The notes: a model not told the origin generated them from the sequence alone. Positions 18,279 through 27,638 are shown, counted from the first letter of the stretch. The stretch is DNA of 64,000 bases from Rhizobium herbae (GCF_017873135.1 NZ_JAGGJV010000002.1:620001-684000), one strand, 5' to 3'. Program-made: numbers and translations.

Positions 18279-18293
18279 TTAACGGCTTATTTA
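18279..18293 (+). promoter_or_regulatory. Candidate CtrA box upstream of podJ
   Basis: TTAA (18279-18282) and TTTA (18290-18293) are separated by exactly 7 bp, one mismatch from the CtrA consensus TTAA-N7-TTAA. It lies about 165 bp before podJ, a cell-cycle polarity gene. This makes CtrA control plausible, but such short motifs arise by chance. Confidence 0.35.
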
Positions 18294-18456
18294 CCACGTT
18301 TCGTGAAAGTGCGTGTTGAGATGGTCATGGTTGCAATAGTTTTGTCTTCGCGTCGTTGCAGCTTTGTCCGGATCGGTACCGGAGCCACCGGAAGGCGAGG
18401 ATAGGCCTTTCTGAAGCCCGGATTCCGATCAAGGCCGATGAAAGAGGCGAAGAACG

Positions 18457-21400
18457 ATGAACGGATCGCGATCAAACACTCCACGCCCCGGCGTCCCGTC
18501 CCATGGTGACAGGTCGTCCCTCGATGCGCTGAATCGCACGATCGAAGGGCTGGAAGCGCGTATCGAAGGATTGATGGGCACGGGCGGACGTGATTCGCGC
18601 GCCCGCGTTTCGGCGGAGCGCGACGTTCCCGCGGGCCTTCCCGATCCGATCACGGAAATCATGCAGCGCCAGCGCACGCTGACGGCAACGCGGGAACGCG
18701 ATGCGATCCGTGACCGCGTCCAGCCACGGCCCGATCCCCGCGCCTTTGATGAGCGCGCTGCGGCTCCCTTCCAGTCACCTATCCAGCCCCGGCGCGAGAT
18801 GCCGGTGACGCCTCCGCTCAGCGAACAACTGCGCAGCGAGCCTTATCGCAGCGAGCAGTTCCGCCGTGAGCCGATCCGCCCCGAAAACGTGCGTTCCGAG
18901 AGCCTGCGTCAGGCGCCGGTTCGTGGCGAACCAATGCGCTCGGAACAATACCGCAGCGAGCCGCAGCGTCCGGATCCGGCCATGGCCGAGATCGCCCAGG
19001 CATTGGTCGGCCTGCGTCAGGAGTTGAAGAAGGACATTGCCGACGGCCTGTCGCGCGAGATGACGACGCTGCGTGCCGAAATTCGCGGCATCACGGTCGA
19101 TGCGGCCCAGGACCAGTCGATGGCGGAAGACATCCGCGGCGATCTGCAGCGCCTGTCCGACAGCATCAACCAGCTCGGCCGGCAGGCATCGCCGTCGCAG
19201 GCCGATGCGCTCAAGGTCGAGTTCGACGAGCTGCGCGCCATGATCGACGGCCTTGCCCGCGAAGACACCGTACATCGCATGGAAACGCGCTGGACCGGCG
19301 TCGAAGAGCGGATGAACGCTTTCGATGCGAACCGCGACGACGAACTGGTGGCGCTCGCCTACCGGCTCGACGAGATCAAGTCGCAGATCGGCACGATGAA
19401 CAGCGGGCCGGCCATCCACGCCTTGGAGGACAAGCTGGTTTCGGTTGCCCAGGCGATCGAACTGATCGGCCGCCACATGCAGCCGGACGATCGCCGCCTG
19501 GTTTCGCAATTTGCCGATCTGGACGCGCGTCTTGACGAAATCAGCCGCGCCATCGTCGCCAGCGGCCGCACTGCTACGCCCGACAGCGCCGGGGTAACCC
19601 GCGTCGAAGGTCGCCTTGCCGATCTTTCCCGCCAGATCGACAGTCTTCAACGCCCGACCGACAACGGTGTGGGCTCACGCATCGAGGCACTGGCTGCCCG
19701 CGTCGAGGAACTGGCCAACGAGGAAGCCGCCGTGCGCCTCGAAGAGCGCCTCGAACAGCTGTCGCTGATGCTCGAGCGCTCACAGAAAATTTCCGCCCAG
19801 CCTGACCTGACGGGATATCTTTCCGATATTTCCCGCAAGATCGATGCGCTGGACCAGGGCTCCGTCAACGATGCGCTCGCCGAGCGTCTCGACGACCTTG
19901 CCCGGCGGATCGACCAGCTGGACATGCCCGCCACCAGCTATGTCGGCGATGCCCGTTTCGATCGGCTTGAGGGCCAGCTTTCCGATATTGCCATCCGCCT
20001 CGAAGAAACCCATGCGGCGCCCTATGATGACAGCGAGATCCTGCGCAGCCTGCAGGACCAGATCGCCAACCTCTCGAGCCTCGTCAGCCAGCCGCGCGAG
20101 GTGAGCCAAAGCGCCGTTCCCGCCGAATTCGAAGGCCGGATGAGCGCGCTCGAGGATTACCTGGCGACCAGCGACGAATATATCATCGAAGCAGCCCGCC
20201 AGGCGGCCGAAGCCGTGATGGAGGCCTATTCGAAAAACGGCATGGCCCAAACCGCGTCCGGCGGCACGGACATGGCGGCGATCTCGGCGCTGGCCGACGA
20301 TCTCAAGGTTCTGGAAAATATGAGCCGCTCGAGCGAGGAACGCACGGCGCGGACCTTCGAAGCCTTGCACGAAACGCTCGTTCATATCGCCGAGAAGCTG
20401 GAGCGGCTGGAGGAACGCGGTCCGGAGCATGATGCGCCCCGCGCCTTCGGTTCGCGCGGTCTTGACAGCCAGCCGCAGATGCCGAGAGCGGCGCAACCGG
20501 TTTTCGAGATGGAGGACGATCCCTTCGCCGAGGCTGATTTCGGTCGCCGCTACGACGACCTGAAACGCGACATGCACGGGCTTGCGTCCGAGGCCGACCC
20601 TTTGGGCCCCTCGCGTGAAGAGGTTGCGGAAGCTGTTGCCGTCGCCACCGAACAGGCCACCGTGCATCGGGGTGACGTCAAATCGACGGCAATGCCTGCC
20701 GCCAAGCCCAGCCTCCTTGCCGGGCTTACCAAGCGGTTTACCGGCAAGCGCGCCGAGCCCGCACGGGCCGTCGAACGCCAGGTCGTCGATCCCACGCCGT
20801 CGATCGACGCGTCGGATGCAATCGAGCCGGATGTGGCCAATCAGTTGCTGGAACCCGGCTCCGGCGTTCCGGACGTCAAGAAGATCCTCGAGCGGGTCCG
20901 CGCCGGCCAGACGGGCCGTAATGCGCCGCCGAGCGAATCCGACAAGGCGGATTTCATTGCCGCTGCCCGTCGCGCCGCGCAGCTTGCCGCCGAAGAAGTC
21001 GATACGCTGAACAAGGGCAAGAGCGGCGCTGCTCCGTCGCCCATCGGCGGCGCCTTTGCCCGTCATCGCCGCCCGATCCTGATGGCGGTCGGCGCCGTGC
21101 TTCTGGCGATCATGTCCTATCCGCTGGTCAACACGCTGATCCGTGGCGACCAGGCGCCTATCCAGGTGCCGGTCGCTGCTATCGAACAGCCGGTGACCAA
21201 TGAAATGCCGGTTGCGGGCGAAACGCCGGCAACGGCCAATGTCGCACCGGCAATCGAGGCCGGCGACAATGACATCGAGCCGCTGAACACGCTGCAGCCG
21301 CAGGCTGACGAGAATGCGGCGGAACAGCTGCCCGCCACCGAGCCGCAGACGGCGCAACCTGAAACGACGCTGCCGGATACCGCGGAGGCAACGCCAGAGA

Positions 21401-22392
21401 CTGGAGAGGCAAGCACAAAGCTGCTTTCGCCGGTCACCGAAGGCGCCGCACCGGATACGGCAACAGGCTTCGAAGGCACGAAGGATGGAACCGCCAAGGC
21501 TGAGAGCGTAACGCCGCCGGCAGACGCAGCCGTCGCGATCGTCGTTCCCGCCGAGATCAAGCCGGAAGCACTTGCCGAGGCTGCCAAGAAGGGCGATCCC
21601 CTGGCACTGTTCGAAATCGGTGCCGTCTATACCGAAGGCCGCGGCATCAAGGCCGATCTGGCTGAGGCTGCGAAATGGTACCAGCGCGCCGCCGATGCGG
21701 GCGTTATCCCGGCAGAATACCGGCTGGCGAGCCTCTACGAAAAGGGCACCGGCGTCGGTCGCGACCTGAAGAAGGCACGCATGCTCTATGAGCATGCCGC
21801 CGACAAGGGCAATGCCAGCGCCATGCACAATCTCGCCGTCATGCTGGCAAGCGGTGGCGATGCGGCTCCGGATTTTGCCGGTGCCGGCAAATGGTTCGCC
21901 ATGGCGGCCGATCGCGGCATTCGCGACAGCCAGTTCAACCTGGCCATCCTCTATGCCCGTGGCAACGGCGTGAAGCAGGATCTGGAAGAATCCTACAAGT
22001 GGTTTGCGATTGCTGCCCGCGACGGCGATGCCGATGCCGGCCAGAAGCGCGACGAAGTGGGCAAGGCGTTGAAGCCCGACCAGCTGAAGAGCGCCAAGGC
22101 GAAATTCGACGCCTGGAAGCTGATCCCGCTCGACGCCAAGGCCAACACGGTCGACGTGCCGGATACCTGGGTTGGCAAGGGTACAAAGACTGCCTCGATC
22201 GATATGAAGAAGGCGCTGCGCAACATCCAGGCGATCCTCAACAACAACGGCTTCGATGCCGGCAAGGCGGATGGCGAGATGGGTCAGAAGACCCTTTCGG
22301 CAATCAAGGCCTTCCAGAAATCGATCGGCCAGGAGCCGACGGGTCAGATCACCGACGCGCTGGTCAAGGAACTCCTGAAACGAAACGGCTAA
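18457..22392 (+). CDS. podJ: PodJ-like polar organelle development protein
   Basis: A 1311-residue protein with the domain order of rhizobial PodJ. It has a low-complexity cytoplasmic N-terminus with short R/S/E/Q-rich repeats (about residues 120-170), long coiled coils (~175-680) and one transmembrane helix ('ILMAVGAVLLAIMSYPLVNTL', residues ~875-895). A periplasmic Ala/Pro/Glu-rich linker leads to Sel1-type repeats (~1043-1210) and a C-terminal peptidoglycan-binding domain (~1250-1311, 'NNNGFDAGKADGEMGQKTL'). In Agrobacterium PodJ marks the old/growing pole and is needed for the change from polar growth to division. It is transcribed alone, divergently from the beta-oxidation operon, and ends at a hairpin terminator. 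Confidence 0.8.
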   Translation: MNGSRSNTPRPGVPSHGDRSSLDALNRTIEGLEARIEGLMGTGGRDSRARVSAERDVPAGLPDPITEIMQRQRTLTATRERDAIRDRVQPRPDPRAFDERAAAPFQSPIQPRREMPVTPPLSEQLRSEPYRSEQFRREPIRPENVRSESLRQAPVRGEPMRSEQYRSEPQRPDPAMAEIAQALVGLRQELKKDIADGLSREMTTLRAEIRGITVDAAQDQSMAEDIRGDLQRLSDSINQLGRQASPSQADALKVEFDELRAMIDGLAREDTVHRMETRWTGVEERMNAFDANRDDELVALAYRLDEIKSQIGTMNSGPAIHALEDKLVSVAQAIELIGRHMQPDDRRLVSQFADLDARLDEISRAIVASGRTATPDSAGVTRVEGRLADLSRQIDSLQRPTDNGVGSRIEALAARVEELANEEAAVRLEERLEQLSLMLERSQKISAQPDLTGYLSDISRKIDALDQGSVNDALAERLDDLARRIDQLDMPATSYVGDARFDRLEGQLSDIAIRLEETHAAPYDDSEILRSLQDQIANLSSLVSQPREVSQSAVPAEFEGRMSALEDYLATSDEYIIEAARQAAEAVMEAYSKNGMAQTASGGTDMAAISALADDLKVLENMSRSSEERTARTFEALHETLVHIAEKLERLEERGPEHDAPRAFGSRGLDSQPQMPRAAQPVFEMEDDPFAEADFGRRYDDLKRDMHGLASEADPLGPSREEVAEAVAVATEQATVHRGDVKSTAMPAAKPSLLAGLTKRFTGKRAEPARAVERQVVDPTPSIDASDAIEPDVANQLLEPGSGVPDVKKILERVRAGQTGRNAPPSESDKADFIAAARRAAQLAAEEVDTLNKGKSGAAPSPIGGAFARHRRPILMAVGAVLLAIMSYPLVNTLIRGDQAPIQVPVAAIEQPVTNEMPVAGETPATANVAPAIEAGDNDIEPLNTLQPQADENAAEQLPATEPQTAQPETTLPDTAEATPETGEASTKLLSPVTEGAAPDTATGFEGTKDGTAKAESVTPPADAAVAIVVPAEIKPEALAEAAKKGDPLALFEIGAVYTEGRGIKADLAEAAKWYQRAADAGVIPAEYRLASLYEKGTGVGRDLKKARMLYEHAADKGNASAMHNLAVMLASGGDAAPDFAGAGKWFAMAADRGIRDSQFNLAILYARGNGVKQDLEESYKWFAIAARDGDADAGQKRDEVGKALKPDQLKSAKAKFDAWKLIPLDAKANTVDVPDTWVGKGTKTASIDMKKALRNIQAILNNNGFDAGKADGEMGQKTLSAIKAFQKSIGQEPTGQITDALVKELLKRNG

Positions 22393-22430
22393 GCTGCCGC
22401 GTGTCCATTCCGACACAGGCGGGCAGCTTT
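22391..22430 (+). terminator. Terminator hairpin after podJ
   Basis: AAGCTGCC (22391-22398) pairs with GGCAGCTT (22422-22429), with an inner GTGTC/GACAC stem. It starts at the podJ stop codon and is followed by only a short T run. Confidence 0.6.
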
Positions 22431-22453
22431 GACCGAGAGACTGTCAAAACGGC

Positions 22454-22480
22454 GTCTGCGGCCGCAATAATGCCGCAGAC
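22454..22480. repeat. Hairpin in the podJ-tauE intergenic region
   Basis: GTCTGCGGC (22454-22462) and GCCGCAGAC (22472-22480) form a 9-bp perfect stem with a 9-base loop, about 60 bp after podJ. No T tract follows. It may back up the podJ terminator. The rest of the gap up to 22693 shows nothing I can assign. Confidence 0.45.
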
Positions 22481-22693
22481 CGGCCGGACAAAAGGCCGTG
22501 CCAGAGGTTAGGCTCAAACCTTGCAAAAGGTTGACAGGCCCGACCCCGGGGCGCATGACGGAACGACGTTGAATTCACAATTTCAGAATTGGTTTTCCGA
22601 CCCGTTCCACTCCTTATTTCCCGTGGTGAATCACTTGCCACTTTGATGTTTCCGCCCGCTTTGCGGGCTATTGGCATATTTAGAGGTCCGGCC

Positions 22694-23620
22694 GTGACAG
22701 TGTATCTGCCCATCGCAGAGTTGTCGGTGAACATTCTGATCATCCTCGGCATGGGCGCGGCCGTCGGCTTCCTGTCCGGCATGTTCGGTGTCGGCGGCGG
22801 CTTCCTGATCACGCCGCTGCTGATCTTCTACAATATCCCGCCCGTCGTGGCCGTTGCTACCGGCGCCAACCAGGTTGTCGCGTCCTCGATTTCCGGTGCC
22901 ATTACCCATTTCCGCCGCGGCACGATCGACATCAAGCTCGGGACGGTGCTGCTCTGCGGCGGTCTGGCGGGGGCGACAGTCGGCATCTGGATCTTCGCGA
23001 TGCTGCGCCGCATCGGCCAGCTCGATCTGGTCATTTCGCTTGCCTATGTGCTTTTGCTTGGCACCGTCGGCTCGCTGATGCTGTGGGAAAGCATCATCGC
23101 GCTGCGCCGGGCTGCGAAGAACGAGAGCGTAACGCTGAAGAGGCCGGGGCAGCACAACTGGGTGCACCGGCTGCCGCTGAAGATGCGGTTCAAGAAATCG
23201 AAGATCTACCTGAGCGTCATCCCGATCGCGGGGCTTGGCTTCTGCATCGGCGTCCTGACATCCGTCATGGGGGTCGGCGGCGGCTTCATCATGGTTCCGG
23301 CGATGATCTATCTCCTGCGCATCCCGACCAATGTCGTCGTCGGCACCTCGCTGTTCCAGATCATCTTCGTCTCCGCCTATACCGTCATCGTCCAGGCGAC
23401 GGCCAATTATACCGTCGATATCGTGCTTGCTTTCGTGCTGATGATCGCCGGGGTGATCGGCGCGCAATATGGCGTGCGGGTCGGCCAGAGGCTGCGCGGC
23501 GAGCAGCTTCGGGCCCTGCTGGCCCTGCTGGTTCTCGCCGTCGGCATCCGTCTCGCCATCGAGCTGGTCATTCCGCCGAAGGAAATCTATTCGGTCGTTT
23601 CCGCGGGGCTTGGCTTCTGA
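22694..23620 (+). CDS. TauE/SafE-family sulfite (anion) exporter
   Basis: A 308-residue inner-membrane protein with eight or nine hydrophobic segments in two related halves. Each half opens with the glycine-rich family motif: 'GFLSGMFGVGGGFLITPLLI' near the N-terminus and 'GVLTSVMGVGGGFIMVPAMI' near residue 190. Members export sulfite, sulfoacetate and similar organic sulfur anions. The GTG at 22694 has AGAGG 7 bp upstream and begins just before the first helix. Its TGA stop overlaps the ATG of the next gene, so the pair is translationally coupled. The partner is a TIGR02186 protein that habitually accompanies such exporters. Confidence 0.88.
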   Translation: MTVYLPIAELSVNILIILGMGAAVGFLSGMFGVGGGFLITPLLIFYNIPPVVAVATGANQVVASSISGAITHFRRGTIDIKLGTVLLCGGLAGATVGIWIFAMLRRIGQLDLVISLAYVLLLGTVGSLMLWESIIALRRAAKNESVTLKRPGQHNWVHRLPLKMRFKKSKIYLSVIPIAGLGFCIGVLTSVMGVGGGFIMVPAMIYLLRIPTNVVVGTSLFQIIFVSAYTVIVQATANYTVDIVLAFVLMIAGVIGAQYGVRVGQRLRGEQLRALLALLVLAVGIRLAIELVIPPKEIYSVVSAGLGF

Positions 23621-24408
23621 TGGGGATCGTCTGGCGGATTTTGATACTGGGTCTGTTTCTCGCCGCGCCTGTCGTGGCGGGCGCCGAGCCGGTGGACTTT
23701 ACCGAAAAGCTCGACATCGGCATCTCGACCGACGAGATTTCGATCACCTCCGATTTTCGCGGCGCCGACCTGACGATCTTCGGCGCCATCGACGGCTTCG
23801 ATTCCAGGCTTCTGGCCCAGGGCAAGTACAACATTGTCGTGGCACTCGAAGGGCCGAAGGAAAATACCACGGTGCGCAAGAAGGAGCGCGTCTTCGGCAT
23901 CTGGATCAACACCAATTCGATGACCTTCGAGCTGGTGCCGGAATCCTATTCGCTGTCGAGCACGCGCGACATCGAGACGATCGCGCCGCCGGGCGACATG
24001 AACAATATGGGCATCGGCGTCGCGCACATGCCGCTGACGCCGATCGGCTATATCGGCGACGGCAGCAATCTCACCGAATTCCGCGACGCCTTCCGCCGGC
24101 TGCGGGAGACGACGGGCGTTTACCAGCGCGATCCCGGCGGTGTGCAGTTCATCAGTTCCAGCCTGTTCAAGGCGTCGGTGCGCCTGCCGGCCGACGTGCC
24201 GAACGGCGTTCATATCGTCCGCGCCTATCTGTTCCGCGACGGCGTCTTCGTCGCCGCCAAGGCCCTGCCGCTGCGCGTCGTCAAGACCGGGCTGGAACAG
24301 GCGATTACCCGCGCCGCCCATGAACAGCCGTTCCTCTACGGCCTGACCGCCGTGCTTTTGGCCGTCATTACCGGCTGGCTGGCCAGCATCGTCTTCCGCA
24401 GGGACTGA
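23620..24408 (+). CDS. TIGR02186-family membrane-anchored periplasmic protein
   Basis: A 262-residue protein with an N-terminal signal peptide ('ILILGLFLAAPVVAGAEP') and a C-terminal transmembrane helix ('YGLTAVLLAVITGWLASIVF'), so most of it is periplasmic. The middle is beta-rich with the family signatures 'ISTDEISITSDFRGADLTIFGA' and 'FGIWINTNSMTFELVPESY' (quoted in part). The biochemical role is unknown. Conserved coupling to TauE-type exporters suggests an accessory in handling the exported sulfur anion. The start codon overlaps the upstream stop by one base. Confidence 0.85.
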   Translation: MGIVWRILILGLFLAAPVVAGAEPVDFTEKLDIGISTDEISITSDFRGADLTIFGAIDGFDSRLLAQGKYNIVVALEGPKENTTVRKKERVFGIWINTNSMTFELVPESYSLSSTRDIETIAPPGDMNNMGIGVAHMPLTPIGYIGDGSNLTEFRDAFRRLRETTGVYQRDPGGVQFISSSLFKASVRLPADVPNGVHIVRAYLFRDGVFVAAKALPLRVVKTGLEQAITRAAHEQPFLYGLTAVLLAVITGWLASIVFRRD

Positions 24409-24445
24409 CGGACCCAACCCCCATCGGCAGGTTCGCCGGATGGCC

Positions 24446-26296
24446 TCAGCGGGCTTTGCTTGCCACGGTATCGTCCACACCGAAAAAGCCGCCGGATTGC
24501 CGTGTCCAGAGCATGGCGTAGATGCCGCCCAGTGCCATCAAAGCCTCGTGAGTTCCGTCCTCGACGATGCGGCCCTGATCGAGAACGACGATCCGGTCCA
24601 TCCGGGCGATGGTCGAGAGCCGGTGGGCGATGGCGATCACCGTCTTGCCCTCCATGACCTGATGGAGCGTCTGCTGGATGGCTGCTTCGACCTCCGAATC
24701 GAGCGCCGACGTCGCCTCGTCGAGAATGAGGATCGGCGCGTCCTTCAGGATCGCCCGGGCAAGGGCGATGCGCTGCCGCTGGCCGCCGGACAATGTGACG
24801 CCGCGCTCGCCGGCATGAGCATCGTAACCGACCCGCCCATGCTGGTCGCGAAGCAGCGGGATGAAGCCTCCGGCTTCGGCTTTTTCCGCCGAGGCTTCGA
24901 TCGCCGCCTGCGGGATGTCCTTGCGGCCATAGGCAATATTGTCCCGCACCGAGCGATGCAGCAGCGAGGCGTCCTGCATGACCATGCCGATATGGCGGCG
25001 CAGGCTCTCCTGGGTGACGCCGTTTATATCCTGTCCATCGATGCGGATCGTTCCCGCCTCCGGATCGAAGAAACGCAGCAGGAGATTGACCAGCGTCGAC
25101 TTGCCTGTGCCGGAGCGTCCGACGAGACCGACCTTTTCGCCGGGCGCAATCGTCAGCGACACGCGGTCAAGCCCGCCGCCGTCCCTGCCGTAATGATGGC
25201 TAATCTGCTCGAACCGGATCTCGCCGCCCGACAGTGCCAGTGGAACGGCATTTGCCGCATCGACGATGTCGAGCGGCTGGGCAACGGTCTTCAGCGATTG
25301 GCGCATCGTGCCGAGATAACCGAACAGGGAGGAGACCGCGTCGAGCATCCATTCGGCCATGGCGGTGATGCGGAAGCTGAGCGTCAGCGATGCTGCGATG
25401 AGGCCGAGCGGCGCCAGGCCGGTCTGCCACAGCGCCAGCGAATAGCCGACGAGCCCGACGATCAGCGCGCTGCCGAGGAAGAGCATGCCGGAATTGATGA
25501 TCACCTCGAGCCGCTGAACGTCGACCGCCGCGGCCCGCGTCTCCTCAAACTGCCCGTCGTCCTCTTTGCCGCCTTCCCGGCTGGCGAACATCTTGAACGT
25601 GTCGATATTCGCATAGGTATCGACCATCGTTCCCGTCAGCGCTGAAAACGCCTCCTGATATCGTTCGGAGGCATCGCGAATCCGGGGAATGGAATAGATC
25701 ATCAGTCCGACATAGCAGCCGACCCAGGTCATAAGCGGGATCGTCAGCCAGATGTTGATGGATGCCATCAGCCAGATCGAGCCCGCGACATAGATCGCGA
25801 CGAAGGACAGCGTGTGCTGGATGCTGTAGGCCACCCCGACGCCGGCGGCTCCGAGATCGCGAACTTGGCTCGCGATACGCCCCGCAAGATCGCCGCGAAA
25901 CCAGCCGACGGACTGCCCGAGCACATGACGATGCGCCCGCCAGCGAACGAGGAATTCGGCATTCGGCCGAAAGGCGATATCGTCGAGGCTTTCCCGCAGC
26001 AGCCCGGCAAGCGGACGCACGACGAGCACGATTGCGGCGGCGAGCAGGAGTTCGTGGCTGTGCCTTGCCCAGAACGCCGCAGGTGGCGTTTCGGCAAGGG
26101 CGTCCACGAGCTTACTGGCGTAACCGATCAGCCAGACCTCGATGGCGGCGCCGATCGCCGTCAGGATGAGGCTCATTGCCGTGACATGCCGGAACGGCCA
26201 AAGGTTTTCGGCAAGGAACCGCCATGCGTTGTCGGGCGGCGTGCTTTGGTCATAGGGTCGGAACGGATCGACGAGGCTTGAGAAGCGACGAAACAT
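24446..26296 (-). CDS. ABC exporter, fused permease and ATPase
   Basis: A 616-residue half-transporter that presumably works as a homodimer. Six transmembrane helices (residues ~40-340) precede a nucleotide-binding domain with Walker A 'GRSGTGKST', signature 'LSGGQRQRIALARAI' and Walker B 'ILILDEATSALDSEV', then the switch histidine in 'IAIAHRLSTI'. The layout is that of MsbA/lipid- or drug-export ABC proteins of the 'ATP-binding protein/permease' type. The substrate is unknown. GGAGGG precedes the ATG at 26296. It is divergent from the small Lrp-like gene. Confidence 0.9.
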   Translation of the reverse strand: MFRRFSSLVDPFRPYDQSTPPDNAWRFLAENLWPFRHVTAMSLILTAIGAAIEVWLIGYASKLVDALAETPPAAFWARHSHELLLAAAIVLVVRPLAGLLRESLDDIAFRPNAEFLVRWRAHRHVLGQSVGWFRGDLAGRIASQVRDLGAAGVGVAYSIQHTLSFVAIYVAGSIWLMASINIWLTIPLMTWVGCYVGLMIYSIPRIRDASERYQEAFSALTGTMVDTYANIDTFKMFASREGGKEDDGQFEETRAAAVDVQRLEVIINSGMLFLGSALIVGLVGYSLALWQTGLAPLGLIAASLTLSFRITAMAEWMLDAVSSLFGYLGTMRQSLKTVAQPLDIVDAANAVPLALSGGEIRFEQISHHYGRDGGGLDRVSLTIAPGEKVGLVGRSGTGKSTLVNLLLRFFDPEAGTIRIDGQDINGVTQESLRRHIGMVMQDASLLHRSVRDNIAYGRKDIPQAAIEASAEKAEAGGFIPLLRDQHGRVGYDAHAGERGVTLSGGQRQRIALARAILKDAPILILDEATSALDSEVEAAIQQTLHQVMEGKTVIAIAHRLSTIARMDRIVVLDQGRIVEDGTHEALMALGGIYAMLWTRQSGGFFGVDDTVASKAR

Positions 26297-26567
26297 GAAT
26301 GCCCTCCATGGGGCCGAAAGATTGAATCATTTGATGGAAAGAGCCGAACAGGCAGCCCGATCCCGGCACCGCTTGTTCAGCTGTGGGATGTGCCGAGGGT
26401 TCTCATCAAACGATCTCCTTCTTCAGTCGCTTGGCGGGTTTATAGGACGTGAAACACCGAATGTCCATTCCGCAACGGCGTCTCCATTGCCGCAGTTCAA
26501 CTTGATCCGGCTTTGCCTCGCCGTCAAAACAGGCTATTTGCGTTCAAAAGATCAGGAGACCTCCGCC

Positions 26568-26804
26568 ATGAAGCCGATTTTCGTCCAGCTGCAATGCGCC
26601 CCCGGCAAGACCTACGAGGTCGCCGACGTGATCTACAAGAAGGAGATCGTCTCGGAGATGTATTCGACCAGCGGCGACTATGATCTGCTGATCAAGGTCT
26701 ATGTCGACGAAGAGCAGGACATCGGCAAGTTCATCAATGACAACATCGCCACGGTGCCGGGGATCAACCGGTCGCTGACGACGCTGACGTTCAACGCGTT
26801 TTAG
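26568..26804 (+). CDS. Stand-alone Lrp/AsnC-type ligand-binding (RAM) domain protein
   Basis: A 78-residue protein consisting only of the alpha/beta RAM domain found at the C-terminus of Lrp/AsnC regulators; there is no DNA-binding part. The pattern 'FVQLQCAPGKTYEVADVI', 'YSTSGDYDLLIKVYV' and 'NDNIATVPGINRSLTTLTF' is typical. Such proteins form oligomers that bind amino acids and may modulate full-length Lrp partners. CAGGAG stands 9 bp before the ATG at 26568. An upstream in-frame extension is dismissed because it reads through the ABC exporter promoter region. A MITE-like element begins 18 bp after the stop. Confidence 0.88.
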   Translation: MKPIFVQLQCAPGKTYEVADVIYKKEIVSEMYSTSGDYDLLIKVYVDEEQDIGKFINDNIATVPGINRSLTTLTFNAF

Positions 26805-26822
26805 CGGGGGTTGGGTGAGCGG

Positions 26823-27097
26823 CTAGAGCGCTTCATCTTCAAACGGAAGCATTCTGCCGGAAGGAATTTCGGCCAGAACCAAGGCGGTTGGCGAAGAGCG
26901 CAGCAGAAGCTGCGGTCGAGACGGCAGCCACCGGTAGTGGCCGAAATTCATCCGGCCCAAAGGGTTGGCTGAAACCGGTCGTCCGCAGCGTCGGCCGGCT
27001 TGTACGATGGGCCCGGCATCGCCCTGCGCCGACCTTCTCGCGGCCCGGCCGGTTTGAGCCAACAGAATCGCTTCCGTTTGAAGATGAAGCGCTCTAG
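26823..27097 (+). mobile_element. 275-bp MITE-like element, copy A
   Basis: A non-coding element bounded by perfect 28-bp terminal inverted repeats (26823-26850 and 27070-27097) that start CTAGAGCGCTTCATC. A near-identical copy of the same length lies inverted at 59773-60047, with about nine mismatches by eye. Both ends sit in CTAG. This is consistent with a TA target duplication inside CTAG, the preferred target of IS630-type transposases. The right end provides the stop codon of the PilZ gene. No transposase is encoded. Confidence 0.85.
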
Positions 27098-27345
27098 ATG
27101 GTTGCGTCGAAACTGACACCCATTTCATTGAGCTTCCTCCATCTGACGGTGCATCTGTAGCTCCTGTCGTCCGCGCACATCAAAACGAATTCAGCGGGGA
27201 GACCCAAGGCGTTCTCGACAAGAAGCTTGGCGCCGCTTGCTGAGAGGTTGCGGATCGTGCAGTCGATCGATGATGATCCGTGATTGAATACGATGCGTCC
27301 GCTCTTGAGAGCCCGTGTCCTCGGTGAATCGCGTTTCTCTGTCAA
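27094..27345 (-). CDS. PilZ-domain protein
   Basis: An 83-residue single-domain protein. The c-di-GMP-binding signatures are recognisable: an arginine-rich start 'KRDSPRTRALKSGRIVF' (RxxxR type) and the 'D/NxSxxG' motif as 'IRNLSASGAKLLVE'. PilZ proteins bind cyclic di-GMP and control motility, polysaccharide production or other surface traits. The last codon runs directly into the CTAG end of the 275-bp element, which supplies the TAG stop. The original stop was probably the same TAG, so the protein seems intact. Confidence 0.88.
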   Translation of the reverse strand: MTEKRDSPRTRALKSGRIVFNHGSSSIDCTIRNLSASGAKLLVENALGLPAEFVLMCADDRSYRCTVRWRKLNEMGVSFDATI

Positions 27346-27443
27346 GTTCAGGATCTCCGATTTCCGTTACAGTTTTCGCTCGCGGCTATTCCGCTCGCAA
27401 AAGCTGCGCAAATCCCGCCGAAAACTGATGCTCTTCGAACAAT

Positions 27444-27638
27444 CTAGCCACGACGAAATCGAGACTTGGTAAAACTCAGTAATGCGTTGTCCGCGACCTG
27501 CGCGGAATTGATGCTTGCTCCCGCTTCAGAACCATCGGCATCATAGGACAGATCGCCTGCAGACTGGTCATAAAGGATGCGGTTTTCATGTCGATCGTGC
27601 CTATGTCCAGGGTCTTGACGAAAAGAGCCCGCTGTCAC
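27444..27638 (-). pseudogene. Remnant of an RTX-type calcium-binding protein C-terminus
   Basis: In the gap between the PilZ and pdeM genes, one minus-strand frame reads 'NRILYDQSAGDLSYDADG' followed by 'INSAQVADNALLS'. This matches the C-terminal consensus of rhizobial hemolysin-type proteins, where 'YD...G.L.YDADG.G......FA.L' ends the protein. Upstream there are no GGxGxDxxx repeats and no signal, and the frame opens only shortly before. It therefore looks like the decayed tail of a lost RTX gene. The call depends on motif resemblance alone. Confidence 0.45.

Noticed and set aside
26823..27128. Small open frames within the 275-bp element (both copies)
   Set aside because: They are conserved between the copies only because the DNA is; they read into the flanks, lack ribosome-binding sites and show no protein family.
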